A DNA stretch of 64,000 nt from positions 87,524,588 to 87,588,587 of the forward strand of contig CM037088.1 of NCBI GenBank assembly GCA_020916435.1, given 5' to 3'. Numbering within the stretch: position 1 is the first letter of the stretch; each line of letters starts with the position of its first letter. This DNA is from Oxytropis ochrocephala. Taxonomy: Eukaryota; Streptophyta; Magnoliopsida; Fabales; Fabaceae. The translations under genes and the position numbers were made by a program. The notes under the pieces were generated by a model. The model was not told the DNA's origin. It saw nothing but the letters and a program-made list of their open reading frames with translations, and searched no databases. Shown piece by piece: positions 35,424-46,287 of this stretch.

Positions 35424-38240
35424 TGTAACACCCCATTTCTACCCGGCAATTTAAATCAAAAATCAGAGTATACAAAAATCTTTTCTGGTCATCTTTTAGT
35501 TTAGTGTGTTATAAAATAGTGCACTTGGTGACTATGGGATTACTCTGTAATCGATACTACTTGCAATGTGCATTGGCCACCTTTGCAAGGCTCTCGGTGA
35601 TGCCCTTGTAAATACACCAAATGAAAGAAAATCTAGCCTTAGTGGCGAACCACGCTTTAGCCATAGTCATTCAAAGACACTAATAGTATAACATAATTTA
35701 ATAATCAACGAAATGGAGCGTCACAGCTGTAACACCCCCTTATATTTAAAGCTAATTCAATTAATTAAAATCAGAGTTTTTCAAAAACTTTCCACGCACC
35801 TCGAAGAGGTGGTACATTTCAAATAAAACATCATCAAAACATAATCAAAATCCAAACGCATCAACGCGTATCATGCATAACATAGTCAAGTGGTTACAAT
35901 CCTCAAAATAACTCGTTTAGCGTTTACATTAATCCATCAAAGAGTTTGCGAAAAGACAATGAAATAAAATTGAGTTCACATACTCAATACATAGGTTCAA
36001 AATAAGTTTAATACATAACCATAAATAATACTAAGACCCAACCCCTGTTACTATCGAGTCGACTCAATAAAACCCGGTGGGCACAAAGACCATCACTCGG
36101 AATCACCGTTTGTCGCCACGAGAGCGAGCAACAAGAAATGCTAGGGTGAGTCTCTTTACATAATTTATAACAAGTAAGATAAGCATTATAATTAGGAAAC
36201 ATCTAGCAATAACGATTACATAGTAATCATGCTAATTGCCATTCAATTATAATATCCACAACAAGTGAAGATTCATCATTTAAGCATCAACAAGATTTCT
36301 ATGAATGTATGAATGTGAACATGTATGCAATATGCATGTGGATCCATACTCACCACCAAACCCGTCTCGGCAACACACCACCATTTTGGCCGAAGCCACA
36401 TCACCATCCTCACCTTCGGCGAATGCATATGATGTATGTGACACTATGACAAATGCATCATCACATCCATCAAAATATATATATTAAATTACATTTGGGA
36501 CCAAGCCCACGTCATTTATTAACTCACCACCATTGTCAATCCTTGACCATCACCATCTCAATTGTTAATCACCACCACCTCAATTATTAATCATCACCAC
36601 CTCGATTATTAATCATCACCTCATCATTTATTAATTTTAAATCACACCTAAGGACCTTTTCCTCACTCGGGGACCATTTTGACACACCAAAATAAATTTA
36701 AGAACTTAGGAATTCAACAAAGACAAGGATTTGGAAAAATCCCACTTTGGCGCGCGCAATCGGGCGCTGTGCGAAGAAGAGGCGCGCAAGAAGGCGCGCG
36801 GATAGGTCGCTCTAACTCTCAAAGTTTACGTCCTTCGGTGAGAGGTGTGCGCACGAGGTTACGCTGAGGACGCCGCAAGAAGATGGCGCGCGATCTTGAT
36901 CAAGCCTTGGCCTTCTTGCGCGTAAGTTTGCGCTGCGCAGATGATGGCGCGCAAAGACACCATTTCGGACACAGCGCCAAGTTGCCCAAAGAATCGGCGC
37001 CCCCTCTCCTGTCACACACACACACACAGTTCTTGGACACAGGCGCCAAGTTGCCCGGCAGAATCGCGCCCCTCCCTGCACAACCCCACACGCACAATTT
37101 CAAGAAACCAGCGCCAAAATGCTAGGCATTTGGCGCCCCCCCCTTCCAACCCATACCCAACACACTTCAAAAACCTAATTTCTTCCAAACAAATTAATTC
37201 TCACATAACCACACCAACATAGCCAATGAATTATTAATGCTAATTATCATATTTACTTGTTCATGCTCATATGACCAAATCATCAAACATACACTATGCC
37301 TATATCACAACTCATGCTTCCAAAACAACAATCAACATGCTATAGCCAAATTCAAGCATTTAAACATCAATCATACAATCAATATACAATCAACATACCA
37401 TCAACATACAATCAACACAATCATTCCTAGAGCTATTCTCACTATAATACACATCCTACAAGTTATCAAAAATGTAATGGAGATTCCCCTAACCTTGGGT
37501 GAGCTAAAGCTTCAATCAACCACCAAGAAAACAACCAAATGAGGCCTCCAAAACTGATTTCCAGCCCCCAACGAAAATAACCTTGCTTGGTGACAAATGG
37601 AAATTCAAAATAATGAGAATGGGTCTATGGGACTCATGGAAATGGGACATGCAAAGGTAATGAGGGTGATTAGAACCAAGGTTTTCACTTACCAACACAA
37701 AACTTGAGAAAAGTTCCTTCCTTTCCTCAATAACAAGCTGAACGTGAGCTTCCCCTTTCTTTGGGTATCCATGAAATTTCAAAAATGTAGAAGATGAGCT
37801 TAGGAACTATTAGAAATGGAACAAGGAAGAAAAATGATGAAGTTTTAAGGTCAAGAATGTGACTTACCACCAAGAATCAAAGAAAACTTTCCTCCTCCTC
37901 TCTCCCTTCCTTGGTTCGTAAACCTCTCTCTCCTCCTCTCTTCTATTCTATTTTTTTTCTTCTTTCTTCAAAATGAGGGTTTGGTCACTCCATCTTAGGA
38001 CCCCTATCCCTTATGACTACTATTGGGCCTAAATAATGGCCCTTGGGCCTTATTCCCCACCCCCACTTATTAATTCCTCTCACCTCCTGTAAATAAAATA
38101 AATCCAACTTAGTACTTATTTAAAATAAATTAGACCCCTCTTAGATAGAATAAACCCAACTTAATGAATTAATTTAATTAAGTGTTGCAAGCCTTAAATA
38201 ACTTAATTAATTAAATAATTAAATTATTTTGGGCGTTACA
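35424..38240 (-). mobile_element. Solo LTR related to element B, composite
   Basis: Starts TGTAACACCCCATTTC, ends GGGCGTTACA, flanked by a perfect TSD TAATA (35419-35423 and 38241-38245). It has no internal genes, so it looks like a solo LTR. A second LTR-like start (tgtaacacccccttat) occurs inside at 35730, so the unit may be a hybrid of two LTRs. It contains the structured module (35510-35691) and a GC-rich GGCGCGC patch (36745-37140). Confidence 0.85.
35510..35691 (-). other. Structured module, copy 2 (in solo LTR)
   Basis: The same outer arms (TATAAAATAGTG / CACTAATAGTATAA; TGACTATGG / CCATAGTCA) with hairpin CTTGCAA / TTGCAAG and loop TGTGCATTGGCCACC. A small hairpin GTGGcgaaCCAC corresponds to GTGGTaaACCAC in copy 1. 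Confidence 0.75.
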
Positions 38241-39060
38241 TAATACTTCTTCACTTGATCGGAATTGACTGGGTTCCTTAAATCTTCTCCGTCCATGTTT
38301 GTGAGTATCAGCGCTCCTCTAGAAAAGGCTTTCTTGACTATATATGGGTCGTCATAGCTTGGAGTCCACTTCCCACGGGGATCAGTCTGGATAGGCAAGA
38401 TCTTCGTAAGCACCAGATCACCTTGCTTGAATTCACGGGGTCGGACTTTCTTGTCAAAAGCCGTTCTCATTCTCTGTTGGTATAGTTGCCTCTGACACAA
38501 GGCTGCAATTCTTTTTCTTCAATGCAGTTTAGCTGATCCATACGGGCTTGAACCCATTCTGCTTCTTCCAACTTGGTTTCCATCAAGACCCGCAGGGAGG
38601 GTATCTCAACCTCAATAGGGAAGACTGCTTCCGACCCATATACCAGAGAGAAAGGATTTGCCCCAGTTGAAGTGCGTACTGAAGTTCGGTGGCCATGCAG
38701 AGCAAAGGGAGGCATCTCATGCCAATCCTTGTAGGTTACCACCATCTTTTGCACAATCTTTTTGATGTTCTTGTCGGCTGCTTTGACTGCCCCATTCATC
38801 TTCGGGCGGTAGGGAGAAGAATTATGATGCTGGATTTTGAACTCTGCACACAGGTCTTTCATCATTTTGTTGCTCGAGTTCTTTGCAATTATCGCTGATG
38901 ATCTTGTTTGGAAGACCATAACGGCAAATCGATCTTTCTTCACAAATTTGGCAACCAATCGAATCAAGTTATATCGAGTATGAGGCAACTTCAACCCACT
39001 TGGTGATTTCTAAAACTTTGCCTTGATATAATTGTAACTTGAATGAATCTTGGAGTGCAA
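38241..39060 (-). pseudogene. O2 integrase, C-terminal part only
   Basis: Read from 39060 down: KVLEITKWVEVASY, NKMMKDLCAEFKIQHHNSSP, YRPKMNGAVKAADKNIKKI, then GANPFSLVYGSEAVFP and the C-terminal RPREFKQGDLVLTKI / PYIVKKAFSRGALIL region ending near 38241. It is the second half of a Ty3/gypsy integrase core plus the GPY/F-like tail. The first catalytic Asp region is missing, the TDNG motif is scrambled, and the catalytic Glu (usual NGAVEAANK) is Lys. A frameshift near 38470 splits the tail. It cannot work as an integrase. Confidence 0.87.
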
Positions 39061-39840
39061 GCCTTTTGATTTTTCTCTCCCCCTTTTTTTTTGATTTTTT
39101 TTTAGCAGCTTTCTTTTTTCTGCTTATTTGTTTTTTTTTCTTTTGGGCAAACATATTTAAATAAATAAACTTATTTGTCCTAAAGCTAAAACTCTGAGAA
39201 AACAAAAGCAATCGATCATTGATCGGAATAGATTTTTAGAGATTGTGGGTTTTTGTGGAGGAAGGATGGTTGGTTTTAATGAAGTGCTTGAAGCTAATGG
39301 TAGGATGATTTTTATTCGGCGTTGGCTGACGTTTGATGATTTATGATGGTTATTTGGCTTGATGAGGTGTTTGGAAGTTTTATTCCTGGCTAAGGGTTGG
39401 TGGAGGGCGGGATGCCGAGGTCAAAGGGAAGTATTTGCAGTTTATTAAGACAAGGATCTCTTGTGTTTTGTGGTAACGTGTATCAGCTCACCACTTACAT
39501 TTCTTTTGTATTTTTGGGATTTTCATTTTTAAATCCTTTTTTTTTGATTTTTTTTGATTTTTTTTTTATTTTTTTCTTTTGACTCGGGAGCTGATAAAAA
39601 GTGATGCACCTTTTTTGATATTTGAGGTGATCCTTGTCTAGGGTGATTTTTGGATTTTTTTTTTTGGCTTACAGTGGGTAGCACAGTTTTTTCGAGAATA
39701 TGGGAAAATGGTCAAACTTTATCACGATTGCTCGTTTTCTCAGAAATTAACTCAAGGACAATAATTTATTTACTTCTATATATTTGCTTTTTTTTTTGTT
39801 TCTTTTTGCGCCTTTTTTTTCTTCTTTGTTTTTTTTTGAA
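39061..39840. other. O2 T-rich spacer between RT and integrase remnants
   Basis: Non-coding, with long T runs (39085-39140, 39540-39580, 39780-39840). It matches element A 13450-14380 and takes the place of most of RT, RNase H and the integrase N-terminus. Confidence 0.7.
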
Positions 39841-40495
39841 GGGGAAAATCATCTTTGGGACTAGCACGATTCAGATCTCTGTAGTCAACGCACATTCTGA
39901 CCTGCCCGTCCTTCTTCGACCGGACAATATTGGCAACCCATCGTGGGTACTTGGCCACCGCTAGAACCCCGTGATCAAATTGCTTCTTCACTTCGCCTCG
40001 ATTTTGAGGACCTCTCGTGCTTCATCCTTCTCAACTTCGCTTTCTGAGCGGACATTCGTGTTTGATCGGCGGCTTGTGTACCACAATGTCGGTGTCCAAC
40101 CTGGGCATATCTTGATAGGACCATGCAAACACATCCACATAATCGTGCAAATGGATGAACCAACTTCTTGCGATTTACGTCATTCATGGCGGTACCCACT
40201 TTGACCTCTTTCTTGTTCTCACCGTACCCAAGTTGATCACTTGATGAATTCCCGTGAGGCCGAATAACCCTTTCTTCTTGTTTCATTAACCTCATGAGTT
40301 CCGGAGGAGTTTCCCGGTCTTCCTCAACATCCCCTCGACTTGATTGATAGGGTGATCAAAGTCAAAATATGGATTGCTAGCACTTGTTATTTTGAGAGAC
40401 AATTCTTTGTGGTTCCGCCTTTGCGTACGAAAATGCAGAATGAAAGGCGAAACAAGCAAGCAAACAAACAATAAAGCAGAAAAAGACTCACACAA
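39841..40495 (-). pseudogene. O2 pol linker and N-terminal reverse transcriptase
   Basis: From 40495 down: SNPYFDFDHPINQ (the acidic linker seen in Ogre pol), KQEERVIRPH and KKEVKVGTAMNDVNRKKLV. After a disrupted stretch comes the RT fingers segment KQFDHGVLAVAKYPRWVANI / VRMCVDYRDLNRASPKDDFPL, ending at about 39845, where the sequence changes to the T-rich spacer. The catalytic YxDD region is therefore lost. Several frameshifts occur between 40290 and 39990. Confidence 0.85.
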
Positions 40496-41081
40496 TGAAG
40501 AGAAAATGATTTTTATTGATTGAGAAATTCAAAACAAACGTTTTTATTGATGATGATGATTCTGAAAATAAAAACATGAGTGCCCCTAGCAACTTATCCT
40601 ATGGCCTTGGGCAGAGCCACAGGGTTGCATTACAACTAATTACTTTGAGTTAAAAGGTCACGGGAAATCAGCAGCTTCCCCATTCTTCACCTCTTTTCCC
40701 AAGAAGACAAATGACGAACCGCACTGACCCACCTTCTTCTGGTTTGCACCCACCACGGATGGCAGCAATTTGGTTGTGATTAAGCAAACCAACACTCAAG
40801 AAGCTCTGGCGGATGTCACAGACAGGAATGCTCTGAGGCCAGGGATCTAGGCCCTTTGACTCAGCCAACCATCCGCCACTTCTTTCCTCCTCCGCCCACT
40901 TTCCTTCTTTTGGCTAGACTTGGATTGTATCCCAACCCGCAACGGTCCTTGTTCCTTTTAGCCGGGCCGGGCGCAAGAATTCCTTGTCCGATTTTCCCAA
41001 GCCGGACCCAACCTTGTACCCTTGATCCATCATGATTTTAGCAATCTTTCTTATTACTTGCCCAAGAAATCTTCTACGGCA
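40496..41081 (-). other. O2 gag-pol junction region, no protease seen
   Basis: Short pol-like fragments (SIPVCDIRQSFLSVGLLNHNQ near 40830) are present, but no aspartic protease motif was found. It looks deleted or badly decayed. Confidence 0.55.
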
Positions 41082-42806
41082 TTAGTAGTTGGCCTCTCGT
41101 GTCCCTAAGAATGGGTTTGCGATTATGCTTGGACCATTTTGCTTGAATGAAATCCAATTGGCATCGATTAGGTCTTGCACCGCATGCTTGAAGGCTTTAC
41201 ACTCCTCCACGATATGACCAACCCCGTTTTCATGGAAACTGCAGGTAGCATTAGCATTGTAACCTCTGGGAAATGGCGGCTGAACAACTTTCATTGAACG
41301 AGTGTTGACTAAGTTCTTGCAAGTTAAGTAATCAAACAACTCAGTATATGTCATTGGGATTGGATCAAAACTGGTCTGTTTCTTGAACTGATAACCCCGG
41401 CCTTGTGGATCACACGCTTCTTTGGGTGTGTACGGGAGCGGAGAATGGAACAGCCAGGTGGAGGGGTACCAAAAGATGAATTTCCTCCTGAGATGACATT
41501 AGTTTCTCCTTCTCTCTTCTTCGGGAACTGGGGCTGGTACTTCTTCTGATTGTTCGAACCACCAGAGCTTCCTGCATTACCGAGATGATTTGAAATCTTC
41601 CCGCTTCGGAGACCATGCTCAAGTCTTTCCCAAAAACTATCATATCGAGAAGCTAGTCGAAACACTTGTAATCAGTAGGTCATAGTAAATTGTTTGGTAG
41701 AGTTTCCAGAACATGTACACCATTTCCTTCTCAGTCAGAGGGGGTTGGACCTGGGCAGCTATGCTTCGCCATTTCTGGGCATATTCTTTGGAAGTCTCCT
41801 TTTCGCCCTTACTCATGTGCTGCAACTGTGACCTATCCGGAGCCATGTCCATGTTGTACTTATACTGTCTCATGAAAGCTTCAGACAAATCCTTCCAACA
41901 ACGAATTTCAGAGGATTGCAAATTCATATACCAATCTAGAGGAGTTCCAGCCAAACTGTTTTGGAAGCAATAAATCAGCAGCTTGTCATCATTGGCATAG
42001 GGACCCATTTTTCGGACAAACATTGTAACATGGCTCTCTGGACAGCCGATCCCTCTGTACTTGTCTACCTCAGGAGCTTTGAACTTTGGCGGTAAGACCA
42101 AGTCTGGGACTAAACATAGCTCACGGGCTTCCTTGGCTCTAACACCAGTACCCTCCATTGCCCTTACTCTTTCTTCAAGTGCCCGAATCAGATCATTTGG
42201 CTGAGATCCCTCAAACATGCGTCCTTGTGGGTGACTCCCCATACCGTAATACCCTCCTCCTGGCTGAAGAACATTTTGGGGTCGTGCTGTAAGCCCTGGA
42301 GTGGAACTGTGTACGGCATGAGGGATAGGAGTCTGATTCTGGGGTCCTCCGGCAGTTCCCCCAGCACGGCGACGGTGACTTGATTAGGTGCAGCTACACC
42401 AACGGGAGTAAGTCTAACAGGTTGCGGCAGTACCAGCAGCATACCCTGGGATATCTCTCATGCGATGTATTTGGGTTCGACACATTCATTTCTCAAGCAA
42501 ACATCGGATGATCCGACCGGATCCCGAGGAACTGTGGGTCATAGCAGCGATTCGAGTCGAGGAGGGGACGAAAGAAGTGACCCCATCTGGACCCACTACG
42601 CGCGGCGGCCTCAAAGAGCTTGTCCCACTCTTCAAACCTTGCAACATGACCATCATCTCATGGACTTGGGACTCCATAGTACCCATCTTATCCTTCAAGG
42701 CTGGTTTTCCCCGAGCCACCGCTCGAGATTCGTAAATTGTACGCCCCATCTTCCCATTCGGATTACTCTCAATTTCAACATCCGGATGCTCTTGCAGATG
42801 AGCCAT
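41082..42806 (-). pseudogene. O2 gag, frameshifted
   Basis: The N-terminal piece starts with the ATG at 42806 (MAHLQEHPDVEIESNPNGKM). The central gag domain (42190-41640) contains ESHVTMFVRKMGPYANDDKL and DWYMNLQSSEIRCWKDLSEA, then FMRQYKYNMDMAPDR and EYAQKWRSIAAQVQPPLTE. The C-terminal part (41350-41082) has the Ogre-type zinc-binding-like segment CSFHENGVGHIVEECKAFKH. At least three frame changes (near 42445, 42200 and 41650) break it. Gag would form the capsid and package element RNA. Confidence 0.87.
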
Positions 42807-43174
42807 TAGCTTGGCTTGTAGTCGGGTGAAGTATCGGTGACGGAGAACCAGCGTGCCTTTTCTGTTTATTTAGACATTTATTGCATAAGAAACAAGATAA
42901 ATTCATGAATGAATGTATGAATGCATGCACAATGTTTGCTTGATGCCGGGAACCACGGAATACCCTATCTTGTCATAAGCGGATAAACTTTTTGATTTAC
43001 GAATTGAAGTAAACAAGGAATCGAAATAGCATACTTCATTCATGAAGATTTCCAATTTTCACCAATTTTCATTAAAGGGAAAAGACAGTACAATGTTCAT
43101 AAAAAGAACAGTACAATATTCTTGAATACAAAGCTCAAAATAAACTCTTAAGTTGAAAAATACAAGTAGACAAC

Positions 43175-45204
43175 TCAAATACAAATAGCTCCGAGCTCCC
43201 CAACTCTCTTCCGCTTCTTGCTGACACTTGCACCTTGAGACTGCTTCTTGAACTCCGTGATCAACGCTCTGCAGTACTTCACAAACTGATACACCTCGGG
43301 TGGGGTATTGAAGAAATGCATCTCGGCCTCAGCCATCCTCAGATTCTTAGGGACCCCCAACATAGCTTGACTGGCCAGCTCTGATAACTTTGAAAATTTG
43401 CTCTTCCACAGCTGTATCTCATCCCTAAGCTCCTTAATGATCTCTTGATCTTCAATTTTTCCGATCAAATCTAGGAAGCGCTTTTCCCGAAGATTGGCTC
43501 TCACTCGGACACGCTTATAGCGTCTTCTAGACAAATAAGGTCCTCTTTAATTCACCAAATATTTCTCTTTCAAAGCTCAAAGCTTGTTTGGTATTCCTTG
43601 AGAGTTTCATTAATGGCACTCCTCTCTTGCTCGAGGTTTCTCAGCTGACCCCTCAACTCTGCCACCAGATGTGATTCTTGCCCCGATTCCAAGGCTAGTG
43701 TCTTCCACTCCTGGGCTTCTTCAAGTGCCTTCCTTGTCTTCTGCTTTATACCTTTGGAGCTCCTCTCTGCTGCCCTTCGTGATATCTCTGGGCTTCTATC
43801 TTGCTCTGCTCCTCTTTCTTGAATCGCTTTGACACTTTCTTCCACAAATGATCATTTTGACATTGTTTTCCTCCTCTAGCTTTTCTTTCTCTACGGCTAT
43901 CTCTTCTAACTTAGCCTGCAATGCTTTCTTTTCCTCTTCTACCTTTGCTAAAGCGGACTTGACTTTGTTCAGCTCTTCATAAGTAGGGACATAGGGCTCT
44001 GTATCTCTTCCTCAAAGGAAAGCATCCTCTTGACTTGGTGATTTTGCATTTTGAAGCTTCTCCTTGAGCCACCGATTGAAGGTGATGTCACCGGTTCTCT
44101 TTGTGACTCTTCTTCACTTCCCTTTCGCACTACTGGATTCCCATGATCATTGAACTCTTGAAGCAAATCACCGCATTTAGGCATCCCCTTATAGAGGTAA
44201 ACACGGACAAAGATGCTTTCGGAGGGTGAGTTCCTCATCTGTAACCGAGCTGCCTTAGAGTCAATGAAGGGTTGTAGTTGATACACCCTTGAGTTCCCAT
44301 GAGAGGCACATTTTGAAAACTTCCACAGCTGAACACTACCATCGGTCTGTCATCCCAACAAGCAGCTGTATACCACCGGATTTGGAGTTCATTGAGATCT
44401 TTCAAAAACTCAACCCATTCCATAGCGGTTCTGACGTTCACCTCACAGCTTAGAGCATAAGAAATTAGCTCCCTAACATCACTTCGGTTGTGGATCACAT
44501 GGGTAATGAGCCAGGCATAGAGAACATGAGAAGAAAGGCACATTTTCTTTTTATGGAATTGACTGTAGCGAGTAAGAGCATGGTATGTATTAGCAAGAAC
44601 AGCAGGCACAGGATTGATAGGGTTCTTGGCATCCTTGAAGGCTAAGAATTACCAATTGCGTCTTCATCAACATATCTCTCTATTTGAGGAAAGAGAACAA
44701 TCCCGAATATGGTAAGAGCGAGCACTAACTTGAATGGACCCCACTTCTTAGCCAAGGCATAAGATTGCAATAGGCCCTCGAAGTACTCTTGCGGATACCC
44801 TACTACACCATTTCTTTTTAACTTTTGCAACCTTAATTCCTCCGCACCTATCCTAAGCAGTATTGCAAGCTTCTCATCAGTATAGTACTTCCCCTGATAT
44901 TGTAGGGCCTAGCATGAGATCTGGAGAACCCCAAAAGCTGCTCATATTCCTCTAATGTAGGTGATAGCTGAAAATTCTTGAAGAAGAAACATCTCACATC
45001 AGAGTCGTAGAACTGGCTCAAAGCCACAAGTGCATCCTCTTGAACAAACAACCGCAAAAGCCTACGAATATTCCTGTATGTCTGGTCAAAGGAATCCCTC
45101 TCAATCGGGCCCATAAGGGCTGCACACTGTCTCAGACTACCAACATCAACCTTCTTCACAATTGGGAAGCGAGAAGTAAGTGAAGTCTTGCTATTCGATT
45201 CCAT
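43175..45204 (-). pseudogene. O2 ORF1 (extra Ogre ORF upstream of gag)
   Basis: Start ATG at 45204 (MESNSKTSLTSRFPIVKKV); end at 43175 (KKRKRVGELGAICI-stop). The N-terminal half reads SLRQCAALMGPIERDSFDQ, ALVALSQFYDSDVRCFFF and LEEYEQLLGFSRSHARPYNI, then WGPFKLVLALTIFGIVLFPQ, NPVPAVLANTYHAL and TAACWDDRPMVVF. The C-terminal half is coiled-coil-like (EELRGQLRNLEQERSAINET, 43845-43570) with a KKRKR basic cluster. I recall this domain as DUF7745-like; function unknown. The frame is interrupted at about 44840, 44620, 44240, 43900 and 43550. Position between LTR and gag is the Ogre hallmark. Confidence 0.83.
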
Positions 45205-46287
45205 TTTGATGCACCTATGACAAGACGGTACATTATTCGGTGGTCCCCGGCAAGCAAATGCAAATGAAATGCAGTGTGAATGCAAATGTTTACAATATTT
45301 AGTTTTAATGAATGCGGCATGATGCGATTATGATGCGAATGATGCATGCGGAGAAAAAAGTGATGCATATGGACGGAGGTTCAAAAGTTTAGGAAACACA
45401 CTACGTGCCGCCTCACGCAACGGTAGATTTGAAAGAAGGAAAATATTTTTGTATTTTTCTTGGAAAAAGACTTGGAAAAAGTGCCTTTTGAGGAAGACAT
45501 GTCCTAAACTACCATGCAGCACACAATTCGTATGCCCTCATGTCCTACAAAGGTGGGAATCCTAAGTTCTAGGGCAACTTCAAAGGTTCCTCCCATGTAG
45601 TTCTAATTCACACCCTCACAATGGCTACCGGAGCTATAGAATCCTCATGCCGACACCCACAAATGTAGAATGCTACCAAGGGTGGGGCGTCATGAGAAAG
45701 CGTACTCCGGTTGAGACTTTCGTGAGTATCAGACAGACAAAGGTCTTGAATGACAGTCACTAATCGCCTCCACTCTCCTAAGTGTTTTGTTGGATCCGGG
45801 TATAGAAGCCCACTCATAGTACATAAATCATAAGATGTGAAAGTGTGTGATCGAGGACATACTTCCTAAAATCTACCCAACCCCACCTGCAAGGAAACCA
45901 GAACAGTCCAGACAAGAAGGTCGTCTACCCTAGGGTTCAACATGCATACATCATTTCAACATACAACTCATCCTTTAAGAGGTCAACAGTAATTACACGC
46001 ATTACTTACCACAAGAAAGGGAGCTAAGAAGAGGATCATAGCGTAAATGGGGAAATGCATGCTTTACCTCAAGAAAGGAGCGAAGAAGAGGGGACATGGG
46101 AATTGAGGAATGCATGCATAAACATAACCATAGGCATACAAAAGAAGAGAAAAGAAAAAGAAAAGGAAGAGATAGAACATAGTTTTTCAAATCAAACAAT
46201 TTAAACCACATCAAATTAATTAGGCTTGACCCTCATCTCTCTTTAGATAAATAAATAAGGAAAGAAGTCCCCAGTGGAGTCGCCAGC
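45205..46287 (-). other. O2 5' leader with primer binding site
   Basis: Non-coding leader between ORF1 and the LTR. The primer site (TGGCGACTCCACTGGGGA on the minus strand) is at 46268-46285, two bases from the LTR. Confidence 0.8.
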
